From positions 1 through 35,783 of the IMG/VR virus record IMGVR_UViG_3300049489_000295: a stretch of DNA of 35,783 nucleotides, one strand, 5' to 3'. Position 1 is the stretch's first letter, and each line of letters begins with the position of its first letter. Source of the stretch: a virus. The notes under the pieces are model-generated. The model saw nothing but the letters and a program-made list of their open reading frames with translations, ran no database searches and was not told where the DNA came from. Positions 23,009 to 29,142 of this stretch are shown piece by piece. A program made the translations under genes and the position numbers.

Positions 23009-23048
23009 CGAATCGCTACGCTGGAATCCGAAGCGCGAATCGATACGG
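23009..23048 (+). promoter_or_regulatory. tandem CGAATCG repeats and candidate promoter
   Basis: CGAATCGCTACG (23009-23020) and CGAATCGATACG (23036-23047) are direct repeats 27 bases apart, with a third related GGAATCC between them. A -10-like TACGCT (23017-23022) overlaps the first repeat. The SpoVS-like gene follows at 23063 with its own AGGAG. The arrangement suggests a regulated promoter; the binding protein is unknown. Confidence 0.45.
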
Positions 23049-23062
23049 ACCAGGAGCATCAG

Positions 23063-23380
23063 ATGTCAGACGACTCGGCCCCCAAGACGGCGCCACGCCC
23101 CGAACTCACCGACGACGGAGAGTTCCTGCTGAAGGTCCGGAGCGGCTCCTCGGCCCCCGCGCTCGCGTCCGCCATCTCGCACGGCGTCTACGACAGCCGA
23201 AAGGTCATCCTCCGAGCCGTCGGCGCCGGAGCAGTCAACCAGGCTGTGAAAGCCCTCGCCATCGCGCAGTCGTACGTCGGCACGCGCGGACTCGTGCTCT
23301 CGTTCCGGCCCGGATTCGTGACCGTGAAGATGCCTGACCGCGAAGTCTCCGGCATCGTCTTCCGAGTCTTCGTGGAGTAG
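23063..23380 (+). CDS. SpoVS-like protein
   Basis: The 105-residue protein starts at ATG 23063 (AGGAG at 23053-23056). Residues 20-105 match the SpoVS pattern: Leu-Leu-Lys-Val-Arg-Ser, a helix, Val-Ile-Leu-Arg-Ala-Val-Gly-Ala-Gly-Ala-Val-Asn-Gln-Ala-Val-Lys-Ala, Ala-Ile-Ala, and a C-terminal Phe...Val-Thr-Val-Lys-Met strand. SpoVS is an Alba-like small protein linked to sporulation and nucleic-acid binding in Gram-positive bacteria. Here it may modulate host development or bind RNA or DNA. It has its own promoter-like region and no overlap upstream. Confidence 0.75.
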   Translation: MSDDSAPKTAPRPELTDDGEFLLKVRSGSSAPALASAISHGVYDSRKVILRAVGAGAVNQAVKALAIAQSYVGTRGLVLSFRPGFVTVKMPDREVSGIVFRVFVE

Positions 23381-23383
23381 CCG

Positions 23384-23701
23384 GTGAGGCGACCCTTTGT
23401 GCTTCTTGCGAGCGCGGTGCTATCTACCGTTGCGCTGACTGCGGGTTATGTCCTTGCAACGGCTACCCACACCCCCGCGCACCAATCCGAGATGATCGAG
23501 CCGACGGAACTGGACCCAATCTACGAGGGAAACACCGTAACCTGGGACGAGGTGACGCGCTTACAGAAGCAAGGTTTGGCGAAGTACGTGCTCCTCTTCT
23601 CGGACGAGAAGGGTGACTACGTTCGGGTCTTCGACACGGAGAACGCGATGATCCGGTGGGAGTGCGTACGTACCACCCCCGACCCGTCAACATGTAAGTG
23701 A
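23384..23701 (+). CDS. exported or membrane-anchored small protein
   Basis: The 105-residue product starts at GTG 23384, three bases after the SpoVS-like stop. It begins with two Arg and a hydrophobic helix (residues 5-26), a signal or anchor, followed by a soluble acidic domain with two cysteines (about 93 and 104). No family is recognised. It precedes another exported protein, suggesting a pair acting at or outside the cell envelope. Confidence 0.7.
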   Translation: MRRPFVLLASAVLSTVALTAGYVLATATHTPAHQSEMIEPTELDPIYEGNTVTWDEVTRLQKQGLAKYVLLFSDEKGDYVRVFDTENAMIRWECVRTTPDPSTCK

Positions 23702-23714
23702 TCTAGGAGATCTA

Positions 23715-24152
23715 GTGAAGAAGATTCTTGTCATTCCGGCCCTGTTTGCGCTGTTGCTCGGCGCGCTTCTGGGCTTCAGCACCGCCTCAGCCAGCGCTAC
23801 CTGCTCCGGTGTCACCAACGGGTTCATCGCAGTATGGAAGGACGCAAACTGCGGGAACCTGGTGGAGAAGTACGGGGAAGGGTTCGGCTGGGACAACTCT
23901 TTCCACGACAGCATTGGTAACGGCGAGGCCTCGTCGGTGGACATCGACAAGGCCAACAGCCAAGGCAGCCTCCGGATCCGACTGTACGACGACATCAACC
24001 GAACCGGAGGACAGTTGGTCGGTCTTACGAACGCAGACACCAGCGACCACAAGTACTGGAACTTGTCGAACCTAAACGTCAACGACGACGCCAGTTCTTC
24101 GTGCCATGACCGGGTAATCGGAACGTGGGATCCCTCCCTCTGCCAGGTCTGA
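23715..24152 (+). CDS. secreted four-cysteine protein, crystallin/inhibitor I36-like
   Basis: The 145-residue protein starts at GTG 23715 (AGGAGA at 23705-23710). It has a clear signal peptide: Lys-Lys, a Leu/Ala core to about residue 20, and Ala-Ser-Ala near 26-28. The mature part has Cys30, Cys46, Cys130 and Cys143, so two disulfides are possible. Its aromatic, Asp/Gly-rich strands resemble secreted beta/gamma-crystallin-type proteins and the peptidase inhibitor I36 group known from streptomycetes. The resemblance is by pattern only. A terminator follows directly. Confidence 0.7.
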   Translation: MKKILVIPALFALLLGALLGFSTASASATCSGVTNGFIAVWKDANCGNLVEKYGEGFGWDNSFHDSIGNGEASSVDIDKANSQGSLRIRLYDDINRTGGQLVGLTNADTSDHKYWNLSNLNVNDDASSSCHDRVIGTWDPSLCQV

Positions 24153-24164
24153 CCTACCTCTGAG

Positions 24165-24201
24165 CGAAAGCCCCTCCTGGATGACCTGGGAGGGGCTTTC
24201 G
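24165..24201 (+). terminator. strong terminator hairpin
   Basis: CGAAAGCCCCTCC (24165-24177) pairs perfectly with GGAGGGGCTTTCG (24189-24201) over 13 bp, with an 11-base loop. It lies 13 bases after the stop of the secreted-protein gene. The stem ends in CTTTCGT, the nearest thing to a U-tract seen in this window. It ends the SpoVS/exported-protein unit. Confidence 0.85.
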
Positions 24202-24241
24202 TACGCCTTGTGGAGAGTAGTAGGCCGGAAGCGATACCTCG

Positions 24242-24247
24242 TATCCT
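24242..24247 (+). promoter_or_regulatory. -10-like TATCCT
   Basis: TATCCT preceded by CTCG lies 28 bases upstream of the ATG at 24275, after a strong terminator, so a new transcription start here is expected. A GGAGG ribosome-binding site lies between. No convincing -35 is seen. Confidence 0.4.
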
Positions 24248-24274
24248 GAGAGGGAATCCTGCGGAGGTATCGGC

Positions 24275-24520
24275 ATGGCGAACGGTTCGGGACGGCGCAC
24301 TGAGGAGTTCCTCGGCGGCACGCGTGTGGGCGCATTCAAGCCCACCTCTGTCCTCGACAACGTCAAGCCGACCGGCCTCGGCTACGGATCCACGGACCAG
24401 GATCGACTCCTGGTCGGGTCCGGAAGCCAGAAGTTGGCGAGCAAGAACGGGTTGTCCGCCGACACCTGGGAGAAGCGCCAGCGCGGCTGGCTGGATTCGC
24501 CGTACCGGACGTTCGGCTAA
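24275..24520 (+). CDS. small protein of unknown function, first of the accessory block
   Basis: The 81-residue product starts at ATG 24275 with GGAGG about 8 bases upstream. It is Gly- and Ser-rich, without cysteines or membrane segments, and ends in an Arg/Trp/Tyr-rich C-terminus. No family is recognised. It opens a run of small genes that may encode virion-associated or early proteins. Confidence 0.65.
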   Translation: MANGSGRRTEEFLGGTRVGAFKPTSVLDNVKPTGLGYGSTDQDRLLVGSGSQKLASKNGLSADTWEKRQRGWLDSPYRTFG

Positions 24521-24533
24521 GAGGAGCCCACGC

Positions 24534-24851
24534 ATGGCAAAGGACAAGACCGTCACGTCGTTCCCGACGATGGGGACCGAGGCCGCAAAGTTGGCCAACG
24601 TGGCCAAGCCCATCAAGGGTCGCTCGGTCCCGAAGACCGGCAACTCCAAGGGCGGCATGATCGAGGCCGCGACTGCGAGCCGCCGCGCCACCGTCATGGA
24701 GCGCAACGGATTCCAGGGAGCCCCCCAGGTCAAGCACTCGTACCCGACCGCGCCTGAGGCCGCTCAGACGCAGCGCAACACGGTCATCGTGCCGTCGGCG
24801 CTCGGGAACCGCGACTTCTACCTGCGCCGTCAGTACGGCCAGAACACCTGA
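24534..24851 (+). CDS. small basic protein of unknown function
   Basis: I place the start at ATG 24534, because GAGGAG at 24521-24526 precedes it; a longer in-frame start at 24210 would read through the terminator hairpin. The 105-residue product is Lys/Ala/Thr-rich with a basic N-terminus and no recognisable domain. Confidence 0.65.
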   Translation: MAKDKTVTSFPTMGTEAAKLANVAKPIKGRSVPKTGNSKGGMIEAATASRRATVMERNGFQGAPQVKHSYPTAPEAAQTQRNTVIVPSALGNRDFYLRRQYGQNT

Positions 24852-24855
24852 GCCG

Positions 24856-25101
24856 ATGATCGGCGCAATCGCAGCCGTAGCCTCGCGCGTCGGCGGTGCC
24901 GCAGCGGCCCGTGCCGGAGGTGCCGTAGCCACGCGCACGGGCGCCCAGGTGGCTGAGCGGGAGACCGTAGCGGCCGGTGGCCGTGCCGCGTCCTTCGCCC
25001 AAGGGCACCAGGCGGGATCGATGCAGAAGCAGCCGCGTCCGACCGTCCAGGGTCCTCCCACGACCGTCTCACTCCGCTTTGGAGCCTCCTATGGCGCTTG
25101 A
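24856..25101 (+). CDS. Ala/Gly/Arg-rich small protein with SFAQGHQ motif
   Basis: The 81-residue product starts at ATG 24856, four bases after the previous stop. Its first 45 residues are Ala/Gly/Val/Arg-rich and may form a helix. Residues about 46-55 read Ser-Phe-Ala-Gln-Gly-His-Gln-Ala-Gly-Ser, a motif repeated in the next gene. The Shine-Dalgarno is not obvious. Function is unknown. Confidence 0.55.
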   Translation: MIGAIAAVASRVGGAAAARAGGAVATRTGAQVAERETVAAGGRAASFAQGHQAGSMQKQPRPTVQGPPTTVSLRFGASYGA

Positions 25102-25294
25102 ACGAACCGACATCGACTGGGCCCGGGAGATCGCTGATCACAAGGCGACCGCCCCGACCAGGACGCAGTCTTTCGCCCAGGGTCACCAGTCAGGCTCCTT
25201 CACCGCGACGGCTGCGAAGGGACAGGGCGCCGCGCCCGCGCAGACCGTCGTACCTCAGCGACCCAAGAGCAAGTTCGGGTTCCTGAAGAAGTGA
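25091..25294 (+). CDS. 67-residue protein sharing SFAQGHQ motif with its neighbour
   Basis: ATG 25091 has GGAG at 25081-25084 and overlaps the previous gene by 11 bases. The middle of the protein contains Ser-Phe-Ala-Gln-Gly-His-Gln-Ser-Gly-Ser, nearly identical to the motif of the gene before it, in otherwise different sequences. The C-terminus is Lys-rich. The shared motif suggests a common binding partner, sorting signal or cleavage site. Confidence 0.6.
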   Translation: MALERTDIDWAREIADHKATAPTRTQSFAQGHQSGSFTATAAKGQGAAPAQTVVPQRPKSKFGFLKK

Positions 25295-25426
25295 CCAACC
25301 CCGTCCACCTCGGCCTCCACGGGCTCTAGGCGAACGGGACCGACCCAACCGCACTGACAGACAGCAGCAAAGCCCTCGACCTCACCGTCGTCGGCGAAGG
25401 CGACAGCCACAAGGCAGGAGGTGCTC

Positions 25427-25879
25427 ATGGCGAAGAAGCGTACGCCCGCACCCCAGGCCGCGTCCCTGAGTGACGAGCAGTTCCGTGACCAGGTCCTGGC
25501 CGGAGGGGCCTCTCGGCACGCCTACACCATGAAGGAGGTCCGAGTCGGCACCGACGACGGCTACATGGTGGGTGGCAAGCCGACCGCCAAGGGAACCCCG
25601 TTCCCGGCCCGTCGCATCCCCGCCGACTCGTTCTCCCCGGCTGACGTGGCTAACCACCTGGCCGAGATACACACCGCCTTCCCGAACGACCCGACGGTCC
25701 ACCAGGGGGGATGGCGCGAAGGCGACGAGGCTGTGCTCGACGCCGCTGACCGCGTCTCCAGCCGCTCGCAGGCGCTCTCTCTCGGGTACGCCCGGCCGAA
25801 CGACCGCAGCGACCACCAGGACGCCATCTTCGACGTCAAGCACGGCGTCGACATCAACCTGAAGCGGCCCCGGCGATGA
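25427..25879 (+). CDS. protein of unknown function
   Basis: The 150-residue product starts at ATG 25427 with AGGAGG at 25416-25421. The preceding 131 bases hold no gene that I can support. The N-terminal half is mixed alpha/beta and the C-terminus is basic. Two Asp-rich segments and one Arg-Pro-Asn-Asp-Arg-Ser-Asp-His stretch (about 121-128) are present, but no known family matches by eye. It overlaps the next gene by 4 bases. Confidence 0.6.
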   Translation: MAKKRTPAPQAASLSDEQFRDQVLAGGASRHAYTMKEVRVGTDDGYMVGGKPTAKGTPFPARRIPADSFSPADVANHLAEIHTAFPNDPTVHQGGWREGDEAVLDAADRVSSRSQALSLGYARPNDRSDHQDAIFDVKHGVDINLKRPRR

Positions 25880-26412
25880 GCGGCCAAAACTGGCAGTCCC
25901 TGACGCCGTACAACATCGGCACCCCGGGCTCGATCAACCGCGCCAATGGTGGTGGCGGCCACCAAGCGATCGGCTTCCGCGACGCCCTCGACGCCCGACG
26001 CTCGATGATGGGCCAGCGCGTCCCCGAGGCCGAGTACCCCGACGGCTACCTCGGCACGATCGTCAACCGGCGCCAGGACAAGTTGCTCGGCAAGATCCAA
26101 GAGCGGCTGACCCAGCGGTCCTACCAGCGCGGTGTCCACAAGGGCGAGCGCATCGACCCGAATGACTACTACTGGAACGAGTACGTCAGCCCTGACGCTG
26201 GCGTGCGCGCGCAGATGCGCGGCCTCCGGTGGACCGCTTCCGGTGACCCTGTGGAGCGGCTCGCGCACATGGGCAAGTCCGCCATCACGAGCCCGAGCGA
26301 GATGGCCCGGCTCCAGGCGAAGTACGGCGCCACCGGAAGCCCCTCCGGTGCGATGCAGATCGATCCGGTCCGCGCGTCGCAGTTGAAGAGGCTGAGCCCG
26401 TCATGGCGATGA
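25876..26412 (+). CDS. protein of unknown function, Gly/Arg-rich, possibly virion-associated
   Basis: The 178-residue product starts at ATG 25876 (ATGA overlap). It has a Gly-rich N-terminus (about 23-30) and a helical basic middle (65-90, Gln-Asp-Lys-Leu-Leu-Gly-Lys-Ile-Gln-Glu-Arg). A Tyr-Tyr-Trp-Asn-Glu-Tyr-Val stretch follows near 98-104. No family is recognised. It overlaps the next gene by 10 bases. Virion association is a guess from neighbourhood only. Confidence 0.6.
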   Translation: MSGQNWQSLTPYNIGTPGSINRANGGGGHQAIGFRDALDARRSMMGQRVPEAEYPDGYLGTIVNRRQDKLLGKIQERLTQRSYQRGVHKGERIDPNDYYWNEYVSPDAGVRAQMRGLRWTASGDPVERLAHMGKSAITSPSEMARLQAKYGATGSPSGAMQIDPVRASQLKRLSPSWR

Positions 26413-26756
26413 GCCCGGGCGCGCACGCCTCCGGTGCCTACCGCGCTGCTGCCAAGAACCCGCCCAGCCCGACGGCCGGGTGGTCCCTGGAGAGACTCCG
26501 CGCTGCCAGCGATCCGCTGCTGAAGATGGGCGTTACTCAGGCGAGCGTCAAGGAGTCCATAGACGCGCTCGGACGCGGTTCCCGCGCTACCGGAGACCAC
26601 CAGCCGACCGCAGGCAACGAGATGCTCGAAGAGGCGACGCGGCACATCGGGGAGTCCCGAGACGCAGCCTTCCGGGGTCAGATTGACGCGATCAAGTCGT
26701 CCACCCCGAAGACACCCCAGCAGGACGCCAACTGGCAGGGAAGAGGAGACGGCTGA
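26403..26756 (+). CDS. small helical protein of unknown function
   Basis: The 117-residue product starts at ATG 26403, in the end of the previous gene, and shares a one-base junction with the next (TGATGG). It is predicted mainly helical, with many Ala, Gln and Glu residues and no cysteine. No family is recognised. Confidence 0.6.
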   Translation: MAMSPGAHASGAYRAAAKNPPSPTAGWSLERLRAASDPLLKMGVTQASVKESIDALGRGSRATGDHQPTAGNEMLEEATRHIGESRDAAFRGQIDAIKSSTPKTPQQDANWQGRGDG

Positions 26757-27655
26757 TGGCCAAGGGAGACCGCTCACCGAAACTTCCTCTGGTCGACATC
26801 AGTCCGGAGAAGAACCCGATCCAGCACCGACAGGCTGTGCAGAACATCGCTGCCGTCTACCGCGCGACACCGTCCGAGGTACGCACGCGCGGCGCCCGCT
26901 GGTACGACCAGGTCCACGAGGCCGTCGACAAGGGGATCCGTGGCACGCACCTGAGCATGCACCAGGGCGCCGGGATGGTCGCGGCCGTCAGCCCGAACAT
27001 GGACTGGGAGAACTCCAACATTCACGCGTTCAGTGAACTGCGCGGGCTGAAGAGCGCCGACTGGAAGACGATCCAGCAGTCGGAGTCGGACGCGCGCTTC
27101 CACCGCTCGCTAGCGCACCAGGCGAAGGCGCACAACCCGGCGCTCGCCGAGGAGCACATGGAGAACGCGCGGCTCGCAGGGGAGCCTGCTAAGGACGTTC
27201 TCCGTGGCATGTCGATCTCGCGCGCCCCGCTGAGCGGGCTGCTGAAGGCGAAGCGCATCATCGACGGGGAGAGCCCGGACGAGGTCATGCCGCGCCGTAC
27301 GGCGCCGAAGACGAACTCGTTCGCTCGCAACATCGCCGAGCCGCATACGGCCGGTCCGGTCACGATCGACGGTCGCGCGCACGACATCGCCGCTAACCGG
27401 ATGCAGGGCTGGGAGCAGGGACGTGGGCTTCAGTCAGCGGACCTGAAGCGCGGCACGTCTCGATACGAGCACTTTGAGGACGCCTACCGCAGCGCTGCGA
27501 ACGCGATCGCCATGGAGCATGGTGTCGAACTTCATCCTCACCAGGTGCAGGCGGTGACGTGGGAGGGCGGCAAGCACATCGAGATGTCGTTCCCGACGCG
27601 CAACGGCCAGCCCCGCAAGCAGGGACCGACCCGAGCGGGACAGCCCTACGTCTGA
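26756..27655 (+). CDS. conserved-looking phage protein, DUF7178-like pattern
   Basis: The 299-residue protein starts at ATG 26756. Its motifs are Tyr-Arg-Ala-Thr-Pro near 36, Ala-Val-Ser-Pro-Asn-x-Asp-Trp-Glu-Asn near 78-87, Lys-Thr-Asn-Ser-Phe-Ala-Arg-Asn-Ile near 185-193, Val-Thr-Ile-Asp-Gly-Arg-Ala-His-Asp-Ile-Ala near 202-212 and His-Pro-His-Gln-Val-Gln-Ala-Val-Thr-Trp near 264-273. This order recalls a phage family I know as DUF7178, which looks helix-hairpin-helix or glycosylase-like; that link is from memory and unproven. It converges with the reverse-strand gene at 27646. Confidence 0.6.
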   Translation: MAKGDRSPKLPLVDISPEKNPIQHRQAVQNIAAVYRATPSEVRTRGARWYDQVHEAVDKGIRGTHLSMHQGAGMVAAVSPNMDWENSNIHAFSELRGLKSADWKTIQQSESDARFHRSLAHQAKAHNPALAEEHMENARLAGEPAKDVLRGMSISRAPLSGLLKAKRIIDGESPDEVMPRRTAPKTNSFARNIAEPHTAGPVTIDGRAHDIAANRMQGWEQGRGLQSADLKRGTSRYEHFEDAYRSAANAIAMEHGVELHPHQVQAVTWEGGKHIEMSFPTRNGQPRKQGPTRAGQPYV

Positions 27656-27798
27656 TCCTGCTTGACCTCTTGGACTATCGTCCACGCCTTGCCTTCGAGC
27701 GCAACGAGCCGAGGCACGTCCTCGTTGGTGTACCCGTTGTTCGCAAGTTCGAGCGCCTCGTAGATCGCCTCGAACTGCTCTTCCGTCATCTCGACCAT
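27646..27798 (-). CDS. lone reverse-strand small acidic protein
   Basis: On the reverse strand the frame from ATG 27798 to the stop at 27646-27648 gives 50 residues, an acidic helical protein (Glu-Glu-Gln-Phe-Glu-Ala-Ile...). An earlier in-frame ATG at 27852 would add 18 residues, but has no ribosome-binding site. I prefer 27798 because TACGCT and TTGACG sit upstream in the geometry seen at 10144-10168. It is the only reverse-strand gene seen and overlaps the end of the preceding gene by 10 bases. Confidence 0.55.
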   Translation of the reverse strand: MVEMTEEQFEAIYEALELANNGYTNEDVPRLVALEGKAWTIVQEVKQDQT

Positions 27799-27804
27799 GA
27801 GGAC

Positions 27805-27822
27805 AGCGTAGTCGTACGTCAA
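27805..27822 (-). promoter_or_regulatory. TTGACG-N6-TACGCT element for reverse-strand gene
   Basis: On the reverse strand TTGACG (27822-27817), six bases, TACGCT (27810-27805), six bases, then ATG at 27798. This exactly repeats the layout at 10144-10168. A leaderless start is implied. Confidence 0.4.
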
Positions 27823-27923
27823 GGGGCCGTCAAGACCCTCTTGCGCGTTCATAACCGGACGGCTCAGCGTGCCAGGATGGGAGCAACGCAGAACGCTTCG
27901 GACAACCGCTTGGAGGAACCACC

Positions 27924-28652
27924 GTGACCCAGGAGAACCCCTACGCCAGCGTCGACCCGGAAGTGCTCGCCGACAAGGTGCGCGCAGAGACCGAAGCCGC
28001 GCGAGCGCAGGCCCGCCTTCATACCGCGAACACCACCAAGGCCGAGGCTGAGGCCCGCAAGGCGGTAGCCGAAGCCCGGTACGCCGAGGTGGAGGCCGAG
28101 GAGAACGAGCGCAGCGAGCGGGCCGTCCTAGCCAAGGACGAGCACCACCGCGTCTACCGGTTCACCGATTCCGTCGGCTCTGCATCCGTCAGGGCGTGCG
28201 TCGAGCGACTCACCCGCTGGCACCGCGAGGACCCCGACTGCGACATCGAGGTCATCTTCACCAGCCCGGGCGGTTCGATCATCGACGGGTTCGTCCTCTT
28301 CGACTTCCTTCGCTCCCTCAGCAACCAGGGCCACAAGGTCACGACCGGATGCCTCGGCATGGCCGCGTCGATGGCAGGCATTCTTCTCCAGGCCGGTGAC
28401 CACCGATGGGTCGGCTCGGAGGGCTGGGTCATGATCCACCGGGCAGCGTTCGGGGCGGCCGGGAAGACCTTCGACATCGAGGACGAGGTCGCTTGGGTAA
28501 AGCGCATCGAGAAGCGCATCATCGACATCTTCGTGAAGCGGTCCAACGGCACCCTCACTGCGGCCAAGATCCGGCGCAACTGGGACCGTAAGGACTGGTG
28601 GATCGACTCCGATGAGGCTCTTACGTTGAACCTGGTGGACGAGGTTCGCTGA
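27924..28652 (+). CDS. ClpP-like serine protease with N-terminal coiled coil
   Basis: The 242-residue protein starts at GTG 27924 with GGAGG about 7 bases upstream. Residues 10-75 form an Ala/Glu/Arg-rich coiled coil. The ClpP fold follows: Thr-Ser-Pro-Gly-Gly-Ser near 113-118, nucleophile Ser149 in Gly-Met-Ala-Ala-Ser, His172 in Met-Ile-His-Arg, and an Asp near 228-230 in Trp-Trp-Ile-Asp-Ser-Asp. The catalytic triad is therefore complete. It could be a capsid maturation protease or a protease aimed at host proteins; no capsid gene is beside it. CTTCATACC lies at 28017-28025. Confidence 0.85.
   Translation: MTQENPYASVDPEVLADKVRAETEAARAQARLHTANTTKAEAEARKAVAEARYAEVEAEENERSERAVLAKDEHHRVYRFTDSVGSASVRACVERLTRWHREDPDCDIEVIFTSPGGSIIDGFVLFDFLRSLSNQGHKVTTGCLGMAASMAGILLQAGDHRWVGSEGWVMIHRAAFGAAGKTFDIEDEVAWVKRIEKRIIDIFVKRSNGTLTAAKIRRNWDRKDWWIDSDEALTLNLVDEVR
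28017..28025 (+). repeat. CTTCATACC word, copy 9
   Basis: Exact copy in phase as Leu-His-Thr, within the coiled-coil part of the ClpP-like gene. Confidence 0.85.
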
Positions 28653-28664
28653 CCCGATTCCGGG

Positions 28665-28670
28665 TACCCT
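28665..28670 (+). promoter_or_regulatory. leaderless promoter -10 TACCCT
   Basis: TACCCT is 7 bases upstream of ATG 28678, so transcription would start at or next to the A of the ATG. A GAGGG directly touches the ATG, too close to serve as a ribosome-binding site. No -35 consensus is seen. Confidence 0.5.
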
Positions 28671-28677
28671 AAGAGGG

Positions 28678-28983
28678 ATGAGCAACAGCGCTGATTCCTG
28701 GTACGACCGCACGAAGCCGTGGAACACGAACGAGGAGCGGCTCGTGGGGGAAGCCTTGGCGTCCGCTGCCATCGACGGCCCGGTCGACCCGGCATACAAC
28801 GTCCGCCCGCCGTTGCCGAGAACGAACCCGTTCCCTCCCAGGTTCGGGTACGGCGACCGTCCGGCGTTCAGCATCTACGACGTGGTCCGGCTCGATGAGT
28901 TGTACCCGGGAGCCCGAGTCGACTACTCGGGCAACCAGTCGGGGATGCAGGGGACGTCCTTCCCATCCCTGGGGGTCATGTAG
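28678..28983 (+). CDS. protein of unknown function, probably leaderless
   Basis: The 101-residue product starts at ATG 28678, 7 bases after TACCCT. It is rich in Pro, Tyr and Asn, with few helices predicted, and ends in a Gly/Ser stretch. No family is recognised. The next gene starts within one base after its stop. Confidence 0.6.
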   Translation: MSNSADSWYDRTKPWNTNEERLVGEALASAAIDGPVDPAYNVRPPLPRTNPFPPRFGYGDRPAFSIYDVVRLDELYPGARVDYSGNQSGMQGTSFPSLGVM

Positions 28984-29142
28984 ATGGCACACAAGCCACT
29001 GAAGGCGACCGACCGTCGTCGGCACGTCCGCAAGCCGAAGGCCGTCGAGTCGGCCAAGGAGAGCACGGGAGCCGGTGCCCCGCTGGCCGACCTGTTCAAC
29101 AACCGAAAGCGGCGCAACGGCGCTGGAAAGAGAGCAGTCTGA
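28984..29142 (+). CDS. 52-residue basic protein
   Basis: ATG 28984 immediately follows the previous stop and the frame ends at TGA 29140-29142, overlapping ATG 29142. The product has Arg/Lys clusters in its first 20 residues (Arg-Arg-Arg-His-Val-Arg-Lys-Pro-Lys) and at the C-terminus (Arg-Lys-Arg-Arg), separated by an Ala/Ser/Glu linker. A nucleic-acid-binding role is plausible from charge. No family is recognised. Confidence 0.6.
   Translation: MAHKPLKATDRRRHVRKPKAVESAKESTGAGAPLADLFNNRKRRNGAGKRAV

Noticed and set aside
24210-24533. N-terminal extension of the gene at 24534
   Set aside because: The frame is open back to 24210, but the extension runs through another gene, and the clear GAGGAG is just before ATG 24534.
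27559-27927. Forward open frame of 122 codons opposite the reverse-strand gene
   Set aside because: No ribosome-binding site; begins inside the previous gene's shadow frame. The reverse-strand reading has a better composition and a promoter-like upstream.
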